A DNA stretch of 64,000 bases from an uncultured Ignavibacteria bacterium (lineage in GTDB: Bacteria; Bacteroidota; Ignavibacteria; Tepidaquicellales; OLB5), in contig CALMYL010000006.1 of assembly GCA_937873695.1 (NCBI GenBank), positions 353,185 through 417,184 of the forward strand, written 5' to 3'. Below the pieces are notes generated by a model that was not told the DNA's origin, did not search any database, and worked only from the letters and a program-made list of their open reading frames with translations. The position numbers and the translations under genes were made by a program. Positions 8,361 through 17,171 of the stretch are shown piece by piece (positions within the stretch are counted from its first letter, which is position 1; every line of letters begins with the position of its first letter).

Positions 8361-10094
8361 ATGGCAGAAGAATTAGAAAATAAAGACGAATTGCAGAATG
8401 AAGAGGAAGTAACAGAAGAATCTTCCGAAGAAATTGTGCAGGATGAAAGGCTTACCAGCAGAAAAAAGAAAACCGAGTCCAAAAGGCGCCAGGCTATAAT
8501 AAGTGTTTTACTTGTTGCCGGAATACTGGTGGTTCTTAATGTTATTGCTGTTAAGGTATTTTTCCGCTGGGATCTTACTCCAAACAAGATATACACACTT
8601 TCTGATGCAAGTAAATCAATAGTATCAAAGCTTGATGACAAGCTTGTTGTTAAGGCGTATTTTACGGATAATTTGCCTGCGCCATACAATAATAACCGCA
8701 GGTATTTGCAGGAATTGCTTGATGATTACCGCAATGCATCTGACGGTAAGATAACATACGAAATTATCAGCCCAAGCGACCAGGAAGAACTTGAAAAAGA
8801 AGCGCAGAAGTACGGCATTCAGCCTGTTCAGGTGCAGACGGTGAAAAATGACAGGGCAGAAGCTTTGAAAGCATACATGGGGCTTGTTATGTTATTTGGC
8901 GGCAAGCAGGAAGCTTTGCCTTTTATAGGAAGCACCGAAAACCTTGAGTATGAAATTACAGGCGTAATTAACCGGCTCACTCAGCCTGAGCTTAAAAAGA
9001 TAGGTATATTAACCGGTAATGGTATGCCCGGCGTTGAGAAAATAAGCAAAGTCAATCAGTATCTTACCAAGTTCTATAATGTTACAAATGTGGATGCTTC
9101 CAAGAACAATCCTATACCGGCAGATATAAAAACTCTTGTTGTATTTTCTCCAAAGGCGCCTCAGCAGCAGCAGCAGCAGATGGGCATGCAGCAGACCCCG
9201 CCTCCGGTAGTACCCGAAAACGTAAAATTTGCTATTGACCAGTTCATCATGAACGGCGGAAAAGTTATTTTTATGATGAGCAGGGTGAATGTTTCTTCGC
9301 AGCAGCAGTTCCAGATAGCGCAGGTTACAAATACGGGACTTGAGGATCTGCTTGAGAGTTATGGCGCGAAGATAAATAATACTATAATTACTGATAAAGA
9401 ATGCGCATTTGTTCAGGTTCCTGTTCAGCAGGGTCCGCTGCAAATGTATACCCAGATACCTTTCCCGTACTATCCCAAGATCGTAAATATAAACCGGGAT
9501 GTGCCTTCTTTTGCCAATATAGGACAGGTGTTCCTTGGTTTTACAAGTGATATCGATTTCAATTTTGCCGGAACTAAAGGTATTAAAGCAATACCGCTGT
9601 TAACCACTTCACCAAAGACCGGAATATCAAATGAATTCGCTATCGTACAGGCATCAGGTCAAATGCTGCCTGATAGTATGTTCAAAACAAAAGATCTGAG
9701 TGTTGGCGCAATTTATGAAGGCGTATTCAAAAGTTTTTATAACGGCAAAACAATTCCCGTTGATACAGCTGCCGGTTCATCGCCTGCTCCAACAACCGTA
9801 AAACCAGAAGGTCCGGGCGGAAAAATAATTGTGCTGGGCAACGGTGATTTTCCGCAGGATGATTTCCGCGGGCCTGATGAAAGTCTTCTGTTCTTTGCTA
9901 ATATGATAGATTATATGAGCGATGATGCGGGGCTTTCTGCCATAAGGATGAAGGACGCAAATCCCAAGCCGCTTGATTCAATTGAAGACAGCACGAAAAC
10001 AATTGTAAAATACGGTATGCTTGCAGGTCCTCCTGTATTGGTTCTGCTTTACGGATTGCTGCGCTGGAGAAAAAAGAAAGCTGCAAAAAGCTGA
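8361..10094 (+). CDS. gldG: GldG-like ABC transporter auxiliary membrane protein
   Basis: 577 residues. An acidic N-terminal tail (1-30) is followed by a basic stretch and a membrane segment at about 44-68. Then comes FRWDLTPNKIYTLSDASKSI, the usual start of the GldG/ABC-2 auxiliary domain. The large periplasmic part ends in a C-terminal membrane segment near 553-568 and a basic tail (RWRKKKAAKS). In the middle (near residues 267-280) a CAG run encodes consecutive glutamines followed by prolines, a low-complexity loop. The partner permease and ATPase lie directly upstream, the DUF4340 gene downstream. Confidence 0.87.
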   Translation: MAEELENKDELQNEEEVTEESSEEIVQDERLTSRKKKTESKRRQAIISVLLVAGILVVLNVIAVKVFFRWDLTPNKIYTLSDASKSIVSKLDDKLVVKAYFTDNLPAPYNNNRRYLQELLDDYRNASDGKITYEIISPSDQEELEKEAQKYGIQPVQVQTVKNDRAEALKAYMGLVMLFGGKQEALPFIGSTENLEYEITGVINRLTQPELKKIGILTGNGMPGVEKISKVNQYLTKFYNVTNVDASKNNPIPADIKTLVVFSPKAPQQQQQQMGMQQTPPPVVPENVKFAIDQFIMNGGKVIFMMSRVNVSSQQQFQIAQVTNTGLEDLLESYGAKINNTIITDKECAFVQVPVQQGPLQMYTQIPFPYYPKIVNINRDVPSFANIGQVFLGFTSDIDFNFAGTKGIKAIPLLTTSPKTGISNEFAIVQASGQMLPDSMFKTKDLSVGAIYEGVFKSFYNGKTIPVDTAAGSSPAPTTVKPEGPGGKIIVLGNGDFPQDDFRGPDESLLFFANMIDYMSDDAGLSAIRMKDANPKPLDSIEDSTKTIVKYGMLAGPPVLVLLYGLLRWRKKKAAKS

Positions 10095-10176
10095 AAAAGC
10101 TGTTAGCAGATGATGACCTGATTAACATGATCGAATTTATTAAGTTAAAAAGTTAAGTTATAACATAAGCAGTATT

Positions 10177-11112
10177 ATGAATAAAACAATTAAAATTTTG
10201 CTCGCAGTGTTTGCGGTACTTATTGCCATCTATTTCCTTTTCTTCAGATCAAGCGAAAAAGTATCTACAGAAAAAATAGACGCGAAGCTGTTCGTGGCGG
10301 ATTCATCAAAGATCGATAAGATCGAAATAGTTAAGAACAGTGAAACTGTTGTACTTGAAAAAGTAAATAACCAGTGGAAACTGACTCAACCAATTGACTA
10401 TCCTGCGGATACATCAAATGTTTACCTGATGCTGAGCGATCTGAAGAATTTTACTCTTGAAAGCGTTGCCTCAGAAAACCCCGTTAAGTTCAACGGGTAT
10501 CTTGATTCGGTTAATAACGCCAGGATCACAACTTACCAGGAAGGTAAACCGCTTGGTACATTCATTCTGGGAAAATCTCAGGCAAATGATAATTCATATA
10601 TCAAAAAACCTGAAGAGAACAGAATACTCCTGGCTTCAAATCTTACGGCGGCTTTGTTCACAAAGACCTCTAAAGATTACAGGAATAAATTTATGTTTTC
10701 TATCCCAACTTATTCTGTAAACAGCGTATCGTTCAAATCAACTGATTCAAATAATGTTGATATGACAGTTACTAAGTCAGGTGAGAACAAGTGGACAATC
10801 GGCGGCGATTCGGTCTCTTCCTCTGTGATGGAAGGATTTCTGAATATACTCGCTAATTTCAATACTGATGATTTCAAAGATACTGTTATGACTACTTTCC
10901 CGGTTCCTGTATATACTATTACTGTCAATACATCTTTGGGTCAGCCAACAGTGATAAATCTGTATAAAGAGCCGCTTACTGACCCCAATGGTGTGCAGGC
11001 TTATATTACACAGGTAAGCGGTAACAACCAGCTTTTCAGGCTGTTTGCTGCGCTTGCAACACAGTTAATGAAAAAAAGATCAGATTTTATACCGCCGGCA
11101 CCAAAGCCCTAG
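10177..11112 (+). CDS. DUF4340 domain protein, GldAFG operon partner
   Basis: 311 residues. A single membrane segment at about 5-24 (IKILLAVFAVLIAIYFLFF) anchors a soluble beta-rich domain. Typical DUF4340 features are the early KIDKIEIVKNSETVVLEKVNNQWKL-like motif (residues about 47-72) and a second copy of a similar fold after residue 185. DUF4340 genes are regularly found after GldG-like genes, as here (82 bp gap), so it is probably an accessory of the same ABC complex, acting outside the inner membrane. Function is not established. It is followed by a strong terminator. Confidence 0.83.
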   Translation: MNKTIKILLAVFAVLIAIYFLFFRSSEKVSTEKIDAKLFVADSSKIDKIEIVKNSETVVLEKVNNQWKLTQPIDYPADTSNVYLMLSDLKNFTLESVASENPVKFNGYLDSVNNARITTYQEGKPLGTFILGKSQANDNSYIKKPEENRILLASNLTAALFTKTSKDYRNKFMFSIPTYSVNSVSFKSTDSNNVDMTVTKSGENKWTIGGDSVSSSVMEGFLNILANFNTDDFKDTVMTTFPVPVYTITVNTSLGQPTVINLYKEPLTDPNGVQAYITQVSGNNQLFRLFAALATQLMKKRSDFIPPAPKP

Positions 11113-11132
11113 AGAATATGATCATGAGTTTT

Positions 11133-11168
11133 AAAAAAAGACCTGCTTTTTTAAGCGGGTCTTTTTTT
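11133..11168 (+). terminator. Bidirectional Rho-independent terminator
   Basis: A-run, stem AGACCTGCTT / AAGCGGGTCT (one G-T pair), short T loop and T-run. It ends the gldA operon and, read from the other strand, the convergent spermidine-synthase-like gene. Confidence 0.9.
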
Positions 11169-11201
11169 GTTAAATATCTTTACATCATAACAAACCAAAT
11201 T

Positions 11202-13634
11202 TTAGGCTTTAGAGCGTGTTAACGATAATAATGCTGCAAATGCAGCCAGGTAACATACAGCACCTGTCCAGTAAGAAGCTGAAATGCCGTAGTTCATTGC
11301 TATTATGATTGAAAGTACTGTTGCAAGTACGCTCATTACTCCGTTTATGCCCCAAAGCCATGGAGTGATACCCGCTGAGCGGCTGCCCGCAAGTTTCATC
11401 CCGGCAGGAAAAGCCATCCCCAAAAATAACCCCATTGGGAATAATGTAAGCACAGATATCAGTACCCGTACTTCAGTTGAATACTCTCTGAAGGCATGAA
11501 TTATGTATGGTGTAAATATCCCGAACAATACTAATACCAGAAGCAGGATCGCAAATCTTATCCTGCTGCCCGAAATAAAATCTGGCTTATCGGCGCCGCT
11601 GAAGTAGCTGCCAATACCGCTTGAAATAAGCATTGTGAAAAGCGCGGCCGCCAGGCTGTATGTGGGGTGCCCAAGAAAAATATTAAGCCTCTGTATCTGC
11701 GATATTTCTATGAGCATAAAACCCAGACCTATTGCTATGAAAAATACAAAAAATCCGGAAGTACCTTTCAGTTTAACTTTTTTAGCGGTGATCTTCAGCG
11801 GAATTACTATACACAAAAATGAGAGCAGTGACATTGTACCTGCAAGCGTAAGCAGTATAAATATAGCTTTGGCATTAAAGCCCATATCCCATGTATTCCA
11901 GAACTGCGTATTCGGCAGGTCAGAGAAATTCATATAATGAAAAAAGAACGGTTTATCATCGCTGGGTGAAGTAATATTAAGCGGGAAATTATTGTTAAGA
12001 TTGCCTCTTAAGTTCTCATTGGTGAGTTTTACAAATATTGAGTCAGCCGCATGCCGGGGAGATATTATATCTTCAAACTCAAAAGTTTTGCAAAGGCTGT
12101 CAACCATGTTAAGATCATTGCTGCTGAAAGGAGACCGGCTGATAAGAAGTGTACCAGTGCCGCTTCTGTCTTCAATTCTTTCCTGCTGCTGGCACTTTAT
12201 CAGCATTACATGGCTGCGTATATCATTTATGCCTGATTCGGTAAGCGCGTCAGCGGTAATATTCATTAGCCTGTAATGCTCAATTGGCTTGGCGCGGTAA
12301 AACCTGGTTACTGTCAGTATGCCGTCAGGCTTGAGTCTGCTGAAGAGCAGCTTCCATGTTTCGGTGGTATATAATGCGTTTTCCGTCAGAACAAATGCTC
12401 CTGAAGCAGCAGCCGACCAGTTATCAATTACAGAGACCTGTATTATATCAAACTTCCTTGCAGTATCCATTCTTTGAATGTAACTGCGGGCTTCATCGCC
12501 AACAAATTCAACATTCGGATATTTATCCAGGTGACCTGTGAAATTCCCGAAATCATCGTTTATCGCACTTATCATATCCTTGTTGATTTCTATGCCAAGG
12601 ATATTCTTTTGACCGAATGCCAATGAAGAGAGGACATCTCGTCCGGCGCCGCTGCCAATTATCATTATATCGCCATGCGGCCTTAAATACTGCGCCAGGT
12701 TTGAGACATCATATTTAAGATGAGAGAGCTCTGAAGTATCTCCGTTAAAGTGCGAAAGCACTGTAGTTGAGTGCGCGTCAATATTCAGCATAAGCTGCCT
12801 TATCTTCCGCGAGCGGTCATACTTATTGCTTAATCCCCAGCCAAAGGGTGTTTCGTATTTGGTTGAGTCGCCATCAATACTAACGCGGCTGAATGAATTC
12901 CACTTTTCATATAATGGTTTTTCGGACCATTCGCCGCGAACCCAGAACAATCTGAGAAGCGGTTCATGTTTCTGCACTAAAATCGTATGAAATACAGCAA
13001 ATACAAGAATTACCAATGAGAAGACTGCAATTCCTTTGCCTAAAGAAGTTTTGATCTCTGAATTTTTTTTGAATGAGTATGCAGCGGCAGCGGAAAATAA
13101 CGCGGTAATGAATACGCCCGTGGGTCCGCCGGAAACATTAAGGACCACAACAACCAGTATGCAGCCCAAAGATGCACCAATAAGATCCGCAGCATAAAGT
13201 TTATTCACTGAGCCGGGAAATCTTGTAAGCAGCAGTGATATACATATTCCGCTGAAGACGAACGGTACTGATATTTCAGCGTAAGTAAAAGCTGTGACTG
13301 CCATACCGAATAATGACATTCCGTGAATGAAGGGAATAAACAAATGGATAAGGAAACTCAGCAGGGTTGCCAGACTAAAATAAAGCGCCTGTTTGGTTAG
13401 TATTGTGTTTATTTTTTCCTGGGGGAATTTATGCGGGAAGATATAAACTATTATTGCGCCTACTGTCATCCCGAACATAGCCAGTGATACAGCCATAAAC
13501 GCAAAATGATAGCCCATTGTAACGCTGAATATTCGGGTTAGCAGAATTTCATACATTAACGTTGAAAGCGCTACCAGAAATATACCTATATAATTGCTGC
13601 GTGATACCGGTGTCTGATTTTGGGCTGAATTCAT
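11202..13634 (-). CDS. Membrane protein with spermidine-synthase-like methyltransferase-fold domain
   Basis: 810 residues. An N-terminal block of about seven membrane segments (residues 15-220) is followed by a soluble Rossmann-type domain: GSGAGRDV (327-334), acidic E349 at the end of strand 2 (LGIEINKD), GDEARSY near 379 and FDIIQVSVID near 395. This layout is that of spermine/spermidine synthases. A second membrane block fills residues about 590-805. Such fusions are widespread in environmental bacteria and annotated as spermine synthase domain membrane proteins; real polyamine synthesis has not been shown for most. The gene begins 76 bp after the end of the six-gene T9SS operon, without an obvious terminator between them, so read-through is possible. 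Confidence 0.82.
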   Translation of the reverse strand: MNSAQNQTPVSRSNYIGIFLVALSTLMYEILLTRIFSVTMGYHFAFMAVSLAMFGMTVGAIIVYIFPHKFPQEKINTILTKQALYFSLATLLSFLIHLFIPFIHGMSLFGMAVTAFTYAEISVPFVFSGICISLLLTRFPGSVNKLYAADLIGASLGCILVVVVLNVSGGPTGVFITALFSAAAAYSFKKNSEIKTSLGKGIAVFSLVILVFAVFHTILVQKHEPLLRLFWVRGEWSEKPLYEKWNSFSRVSIDGDSTKYETPFGWGLSNKYDRSRKIRQLMLNIDAHSTTVLSHFNGDTSELSHLKYDVSNLAQYLRPHGDIMIIGSGAGRDVLSSLAFGQKNILGIEINKDMISAINDDFGNFTGHLDKYPNVEFVGDEARSYIQRMDTARKFDIIQVSVIDNWSAAASGAFVLTENALYTTETWKLLFSRLKPDGILTVTRFYRAKPIEHYRLMNITADALTESGINDIRSHVMLIKCQQQERIEDRSGTGTLLISRSPFSSNDLNMVDSLCKTFEFEDIISPRHAADSIFVKLTNENLRGNLNNNFPLNITSPSDDKPFFFHYMNFSDLPNTQFWNTWDMGFNAKAIFILLTLAGTMSLLSFLCIVIPLKITAKKVKLKGTSGFFVFFIAIGLGFMLIEISQIQRLNIFLGHPTYSLAAALFTMLISSGIGSYFSGADKPDFISGSRIRFAILLLVLVLFGIFTPYIIHAFREYSTEVRVLISVLTLFPMGLFLGMAFPAGMKLAGSRSAGITPWLWGINGVMSVLATVLSIIIAMNYGISASYWTGAVCYLAAFAALLSLTRSKA

Positions 13635-13710
13635 TGAATTTCCATAATTTAAAGCCCAAAATATAACGGAGTTATATCAATTTAAATGTAAAAATTTATG
13701 AAATACCGGC

Positions 13711-15462
13711 TTACTTCAGCACTACCATCTTTTTTGTTTGGGTAAATTCAGTTGTAATTAGCGAATAAAAGTACACTCCGCTTGGGATATTTTCGGCGTT
13801 CCAGTCAATTTCGTAAATGCCGGGCTTGAGATTTTCATTCACCAACACTGCAATTTCTTTGCCGAGTACATCGTAAATTTTAAGGGAGACCCCAAGTTTG
13901 TCTCCCACTGAAAAACCAGTTCTTCGACCTGACAGGGGGAGATTTAGAGGGGGTATTTGAAAACGAATTTTTGTTGCCGGGTTAAACGGATTCGGATAAT
14001 TCTGGAACAGCTCATATTTTTGCGGGATTTCAGTATTTATCGGTTCAATTCCAATTGGCACGCAAGTCCTGAAATCGTTGTAATAATATTTCAGGGCTGA
14101 GTCTGATAACGATAGCAGCGCGCATACATTTTGGAAATTATTACCTCCGTCACGGGTTATCATATAACTCAATACTACAATTTGAGTATCAGCAGAGTTC
14201 ATTGTAACAGGACCGGTACTCATGAAATGCCTGTAATCACCAGCCACGCTGTCATACCAACCGGTTCTCTCACAGGCATTGCCATTATATCTAAAACATG
14301 TTTGCGCCCCGGTTAAATAATTTATATAAGGTTCACTGCAACCGTTAAGACCTCTCATATAATGGTAGGCCGTAATTGCATTATCAGGATCTGAAATACA
14401 ATAGTTTGTGCTTCCCGAAAAGAAGTTGAACGCGGTTAACCCATTCTGCTTGAATCCAATTAAAGTATCGTAAGGTAATTTAGCTGTATCAAAATTATTC
14501 CCCGTAAGTTTCAAAGGACTCTGTAAAAACCTTATCCCTATAGAAGGCGGATTTATACCATAGTCAATATCGTTATTATCAAAATTATAGTGGAATCCCA
14601 TACTACGAACTGTATCGCAACCAATGGCATCATCTTGCGAATCACCTAAATCCGGATCATTTACCATTGTAATAAATGTACTATCCCAAACCAGCGAGCT
14701 TTTATTGATTATGCGATATTTAATAAAATACATATCACGTAGAGGTACACAATTGAAGTTAAATACCATTTGTTGAATTTCTACTCCCAAGGGTAGGGTA
14801 CCTCCCGGAAGGGAAATTTCAGATGAGTGAATATTGTTAGTACAGTTAGTGTAATCCATGAATACCATAAACAGCAGCTCTTCAGGTCTGGCTGTCATCC
14901 CGTTTCCAATTCCCGGCCTGTCGCCATTCCATGCCGGCTGATAGCCGGGTATTCCGTTCACTTCAACATATGGAGCTCCTTTTTGTACGGGCCACGCTGC
15001 CCAGGAATCATAATTGAAAGTATATTGTCTTCCTCCTGCCATTTTGTATCGTGTACCGCCTGAAAACAGGGATTGATCATTTAAATGTACATAATAACCG
15101 CGCCATGATGGATCACTGCAAACAGATGATGGCGGCACCTGACCAATTACGGGAATGTTTCCGGGTGAATAATGTGTATTATAGAATGACGCTGCTAAGC
15201 GAAGTTCACGCTGGGGTCCGACCTTTGCGCCTATATACATACCTGAAGTAAACACTGCAGTTAATCTTTGTGTTGCACCGGCGGGCCAGATAAATCCCGC
15301 TGCGCCACTGGAAAAGGTTACTTTGTCATAATTGAAATATCCATCAGTTCTGAAAACTGCGTTGATGTTGTTGCCCTGCATAAAAATGCTTTGGGCAGGG
15401 GCTAGGCTTTGTGCATTAATGCTTAATGAAAATGCTAGCAAAATCAGAATAAAAGTCTTCAT
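13711..15462 (-). CDS. T9SS cargo paralogue 1 of tandem operon (last gene)
   Basis: 583 residues. Signal peptide 1-18 (MKTFILILLAFSLSINAQ). Residues 19-260 are nearly the same in all five paralogues (SLAPAQSIFMQGNNINAVF at the start). Residues 261-415 are the variable part; it opens with an Asp-rich NDPDLGDSQDDAIGCD (268-283) that looks like a calcium-binding loop. Residues 417-475 are conserved again. The sorting domain starts at 488 (NYPNPFNP) and contains a 23-residue insertion (about 504-526) encoded by inverted-repeat DNA. The start ATG overlaps the previous stop as ATGA. The last 300 bp are identical by eye to those of the gene at 22706-24466. Secreted; function not recognised. Confidence 0.87.
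   Translation of the reverse strand: MKTFILILLAFSLSINAQSLAPAQSIFMQGNNINAVFRTDGYFNYDKVTFSSGAAGFIWPAGATQRLTAVFTSGMYIGAKVGPQRELRLAASFYNTHYSPGNIPVIGQVPPSSVCSDPSWRGYYVHLNDQSLFSGGTRYKMAGGRQYTFNYDSWAAWPVQKGAPYVEVNGIPGYQPAWNGDRPGIGNGMTARPEELLFMVFMDYTNCTNNIHSSEISLPGGTLPLGVEIQQMVFNFNCVPLRDMYFIKYRIINKSSLVWDSTFITMVNDPDLGDSQDDAIGCDTVRSMGFHYNFDNNDIDYGINPPSIGIRFLQSPLKLTGNNFDTAKLPYDTLIGFKQNGLTAFNFFSGSTNYCISDPDNAITAYHYMRGLNGCSEPYINYLTGAQTCFRYNGNACERTGWYDSVAGDYRHFMSTGPVTMNSADTQIVVLSYMITRDGGNNFQNVCALLSLSDSALKYYYNDFRTCVPIGIEPINTEIPQKYELFQNYPNPFNPATKIRFQIPPLNLPLSGRRTGFSVGDKLGVSLKIYDVLGKEIAVLVNENLKPGIYEIDWNAENIPSGVYFYSLITTEFTQTKKMVVLK
13884..13906 (-). repeat. In-frame inverted repeat, type III (copy A)
   Basis: Arms GGGAGAC and GTCTCCC with a 9-nt spacer, part of an about 70-nt inserted segment (to about 13953) that also holds a CTCCCCCTGTCAGG-like stretch. 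It encodes part of residues 504-526 of the sorting domain of paralogue 1. Confidence 0.6.
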
Positions 15463-17171
15463 TTTAATACTACCATCTTTCTTGTTTGGGTAAATTCAGT
15501 TGTAATTAGCGAATAAAAGTACACTCCGCTTGGGATATTTTCGGCGTTCCAGTCGATCTCGTAAATGCCGGGCTTGAGATTTGCATTCACCAGCACGGCA
15601 ATTTCTTTGCCGAGTACGTCGTAAATTCTCATGGAGACGTCCCGCCGGGTCGTCTCTACAAAAGCAGGAATACTGAATTTTAATTTTGTTATGGGGTTAA
15701 ATGGATTCGGGTAATTCTGGAACAGCTCATATTTTTGCGGGATTTCAGTACTTATCGGTTCAATTCCAATTGGCACGCATGTTCTGAAATCGTTGTAATA
15801 ATATTTCAGGGCTGAATCAGATAATGATTGGAGCGCGCATACATTTTGGAAATTATTTCCGCCATCGCGAGATATCATATAGCTTGACATAACAATTTGT
15901 GTATCTCTGGAATTCATAACAAACGGACCAGAGCCAATGAAATTTTTCTTGTCAGCCGGCAAACTATCATACCAACCTGTGCGCTGACAAGCATTTCCGC
16001 TGTAAAGGAATTTTGTCGGATGCCCGGAAACCCAGTTTATCATCTGCCGACCGCATTCATCTAATCCTGTCAGATAGTAGTATGCTGTTGTATCTTTATC
16101 GGGATCACCATGACACAAACCGTTTTTAAATGAATTATGAGTCGTCATTCCGATTTGTTTAAATCCAGAAAGAGTGTCATATGGTAGTTTTGCTGTGTCG
16201 GTATTAACCCCGGTAAAACGCAACGGACTTTGTAATAATCTGATACCAACAGTCGGTGGATTTGTTCCATAATCAGAGTCATCATTATCGAAGTTGTAAA
16301 CAAATCCTAAATCCCTCGCTGTATCACAACCGGTTGCATCATCTCCTGCATTACCAAGATCCGAATCACTGCAAATTCCTATGTAAGTACTATCCCAAAC
16401 CAGTGAACTTTTATTGATAATTCTGTATTTTACAAAATACATATCCCGCAAAGGGAAACAATTAAAATTGAAGACAGTTTGTTGTATCTCTACACCCAAT
16501 GGTCTTGAGCCCCCCGGTAAACTTAACTCACTTGTATGAACTGAATCGGTACAATTAGTGTAATCCATATAAACCATAAACAAGATCTCTTCCGGTCTTG
16601 CTGTCATACCATTGCCGATACCGGGTCTGTCACCATCCCAGGCAGGCTGGTAACCGGGAATTCCGTTGACTTCTACATAAGGGGCGCCTTTTTCTACAGG
16701 CCATGCAGCCCATGAATCGTAATTGAATGTGTATTGCCTTCCTCCTGCCAATTTATTCCTTGTACCGCCTGAAAACAGGGATTGATCATTTAAATGTACA
16801 TAATAACCGCGCCAAGAAGGGTCACTGCAGATAGATGATGGCGGTACCTGCCCTATAACCGGTATATTGCCGGGTGAATAATGTGAATTGTATGTTGATG
16901 CGGCCAGTCTCAGTTCATGCTCAGGTCCGGCTTTCGCGCCAATCCATATACCTGTTGCAAAAATTGCAGTCATTCTTTGAGTAGCTGTTACGGGCCATAT
17001 AAATCCGGCTACACCGCTTGTAAAAGATACCTTATCATAATTAAAATAGCCGTCAGTCCTGAAAACTGCATTAATGTTATTACCCTGCATAAAAATGTTC
17101 TGAACCGGTGCGAGGCTCTGAGAATTAATGCTTGAAGTTAAGAAAAGTAAAACTAATATTAAAGTTTTCAT
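15459..17171 (-). CDS. T9SS cargo paralogue 2 of tandem operon
   Basis: 570 residues, same build as its neighbours: signal peptide about 1-17, conserved N-terminal half, variable centre with CSDSDLGNAGDDATGCD, conserved GPFVMNSRDTQIVMSSYMISRDGG block, linker VPIGIEPISTEIPQKYELF and a T9SS sorting domain. The sorting domain insertion here reads AFVETTRRDVSM and is encoded by a GAGACG-type palindrome (15634-15656). Both ends overlap the neighbours by 4 bp (ATGA), so translation is probably coupled along the operon. The central part differs strongly from the paralogues while the ends match. No enzymatic motif recognised. Confidence 0.87.
   Translation of the reverse strand: MKTLILVLLFLTSSINSQSLAPVQNIFMQGNNINAVFRTDGYFNYDKVSFTSGVAGFIWPVTATQRMTAIFATGIWIGAKAGPEHELRLAASTYNSHYSPGNIPVIGQVPPSSICSDPSWRGYYVHLNDQSLFSGGTRNKLAGGRQYTFNYDSWAAWPVEKGAPYVEVNGIPGYQPAWDGDRPGIGNGMTARPEEILFMVYMDYTNCTDSVHTSELSLPGGSRPLGVEIQQTVFNFNCFPLRDMYFVKYRIINKSSLVWDSTYIGICSDSDLGNAGDDATGCDTARDLGFVYNFDNDDSDYGTNPPTVGIRLLQSPLRFTGVNTDTAKLPYDTLSGFKQIGMTTHNSFKNGLCHGDPDKDTTAYYYLTGLDECGRQMINWVSGHPTKFLYSGNACQRTGWYDSLPADKKNFIGSGPFVMNSRDTQIVMSSYMISRDGGNNFQNVCALQSLSDSALKYYYNDFRTCVPIGIEPISTEIPQKYELFQNYPNPFNPITKLKFSIPAFVETTRRDVSMRIYDVLGKEIAVLVNANLKPGIYEIDWNAENIPSGVYFYSLITTEFTQTRKMVVLK
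15634..15656 (-). repeat. In-frame palindrome, type I (copy A)
   Basis: Arms GAGACGTCCC and GGGTCGTCTC (one mismatch) with a GCC spacer, inside the sorting domain of paralogue 2, 175 bp before its stop. Confidence 0.75.

Noticed and set aside
9160-9200. CAG triplet run as a variable repeat
   Set aside because: It is only about six repeats in frame within the GldG-like gene; a low-complexity loop explains it.
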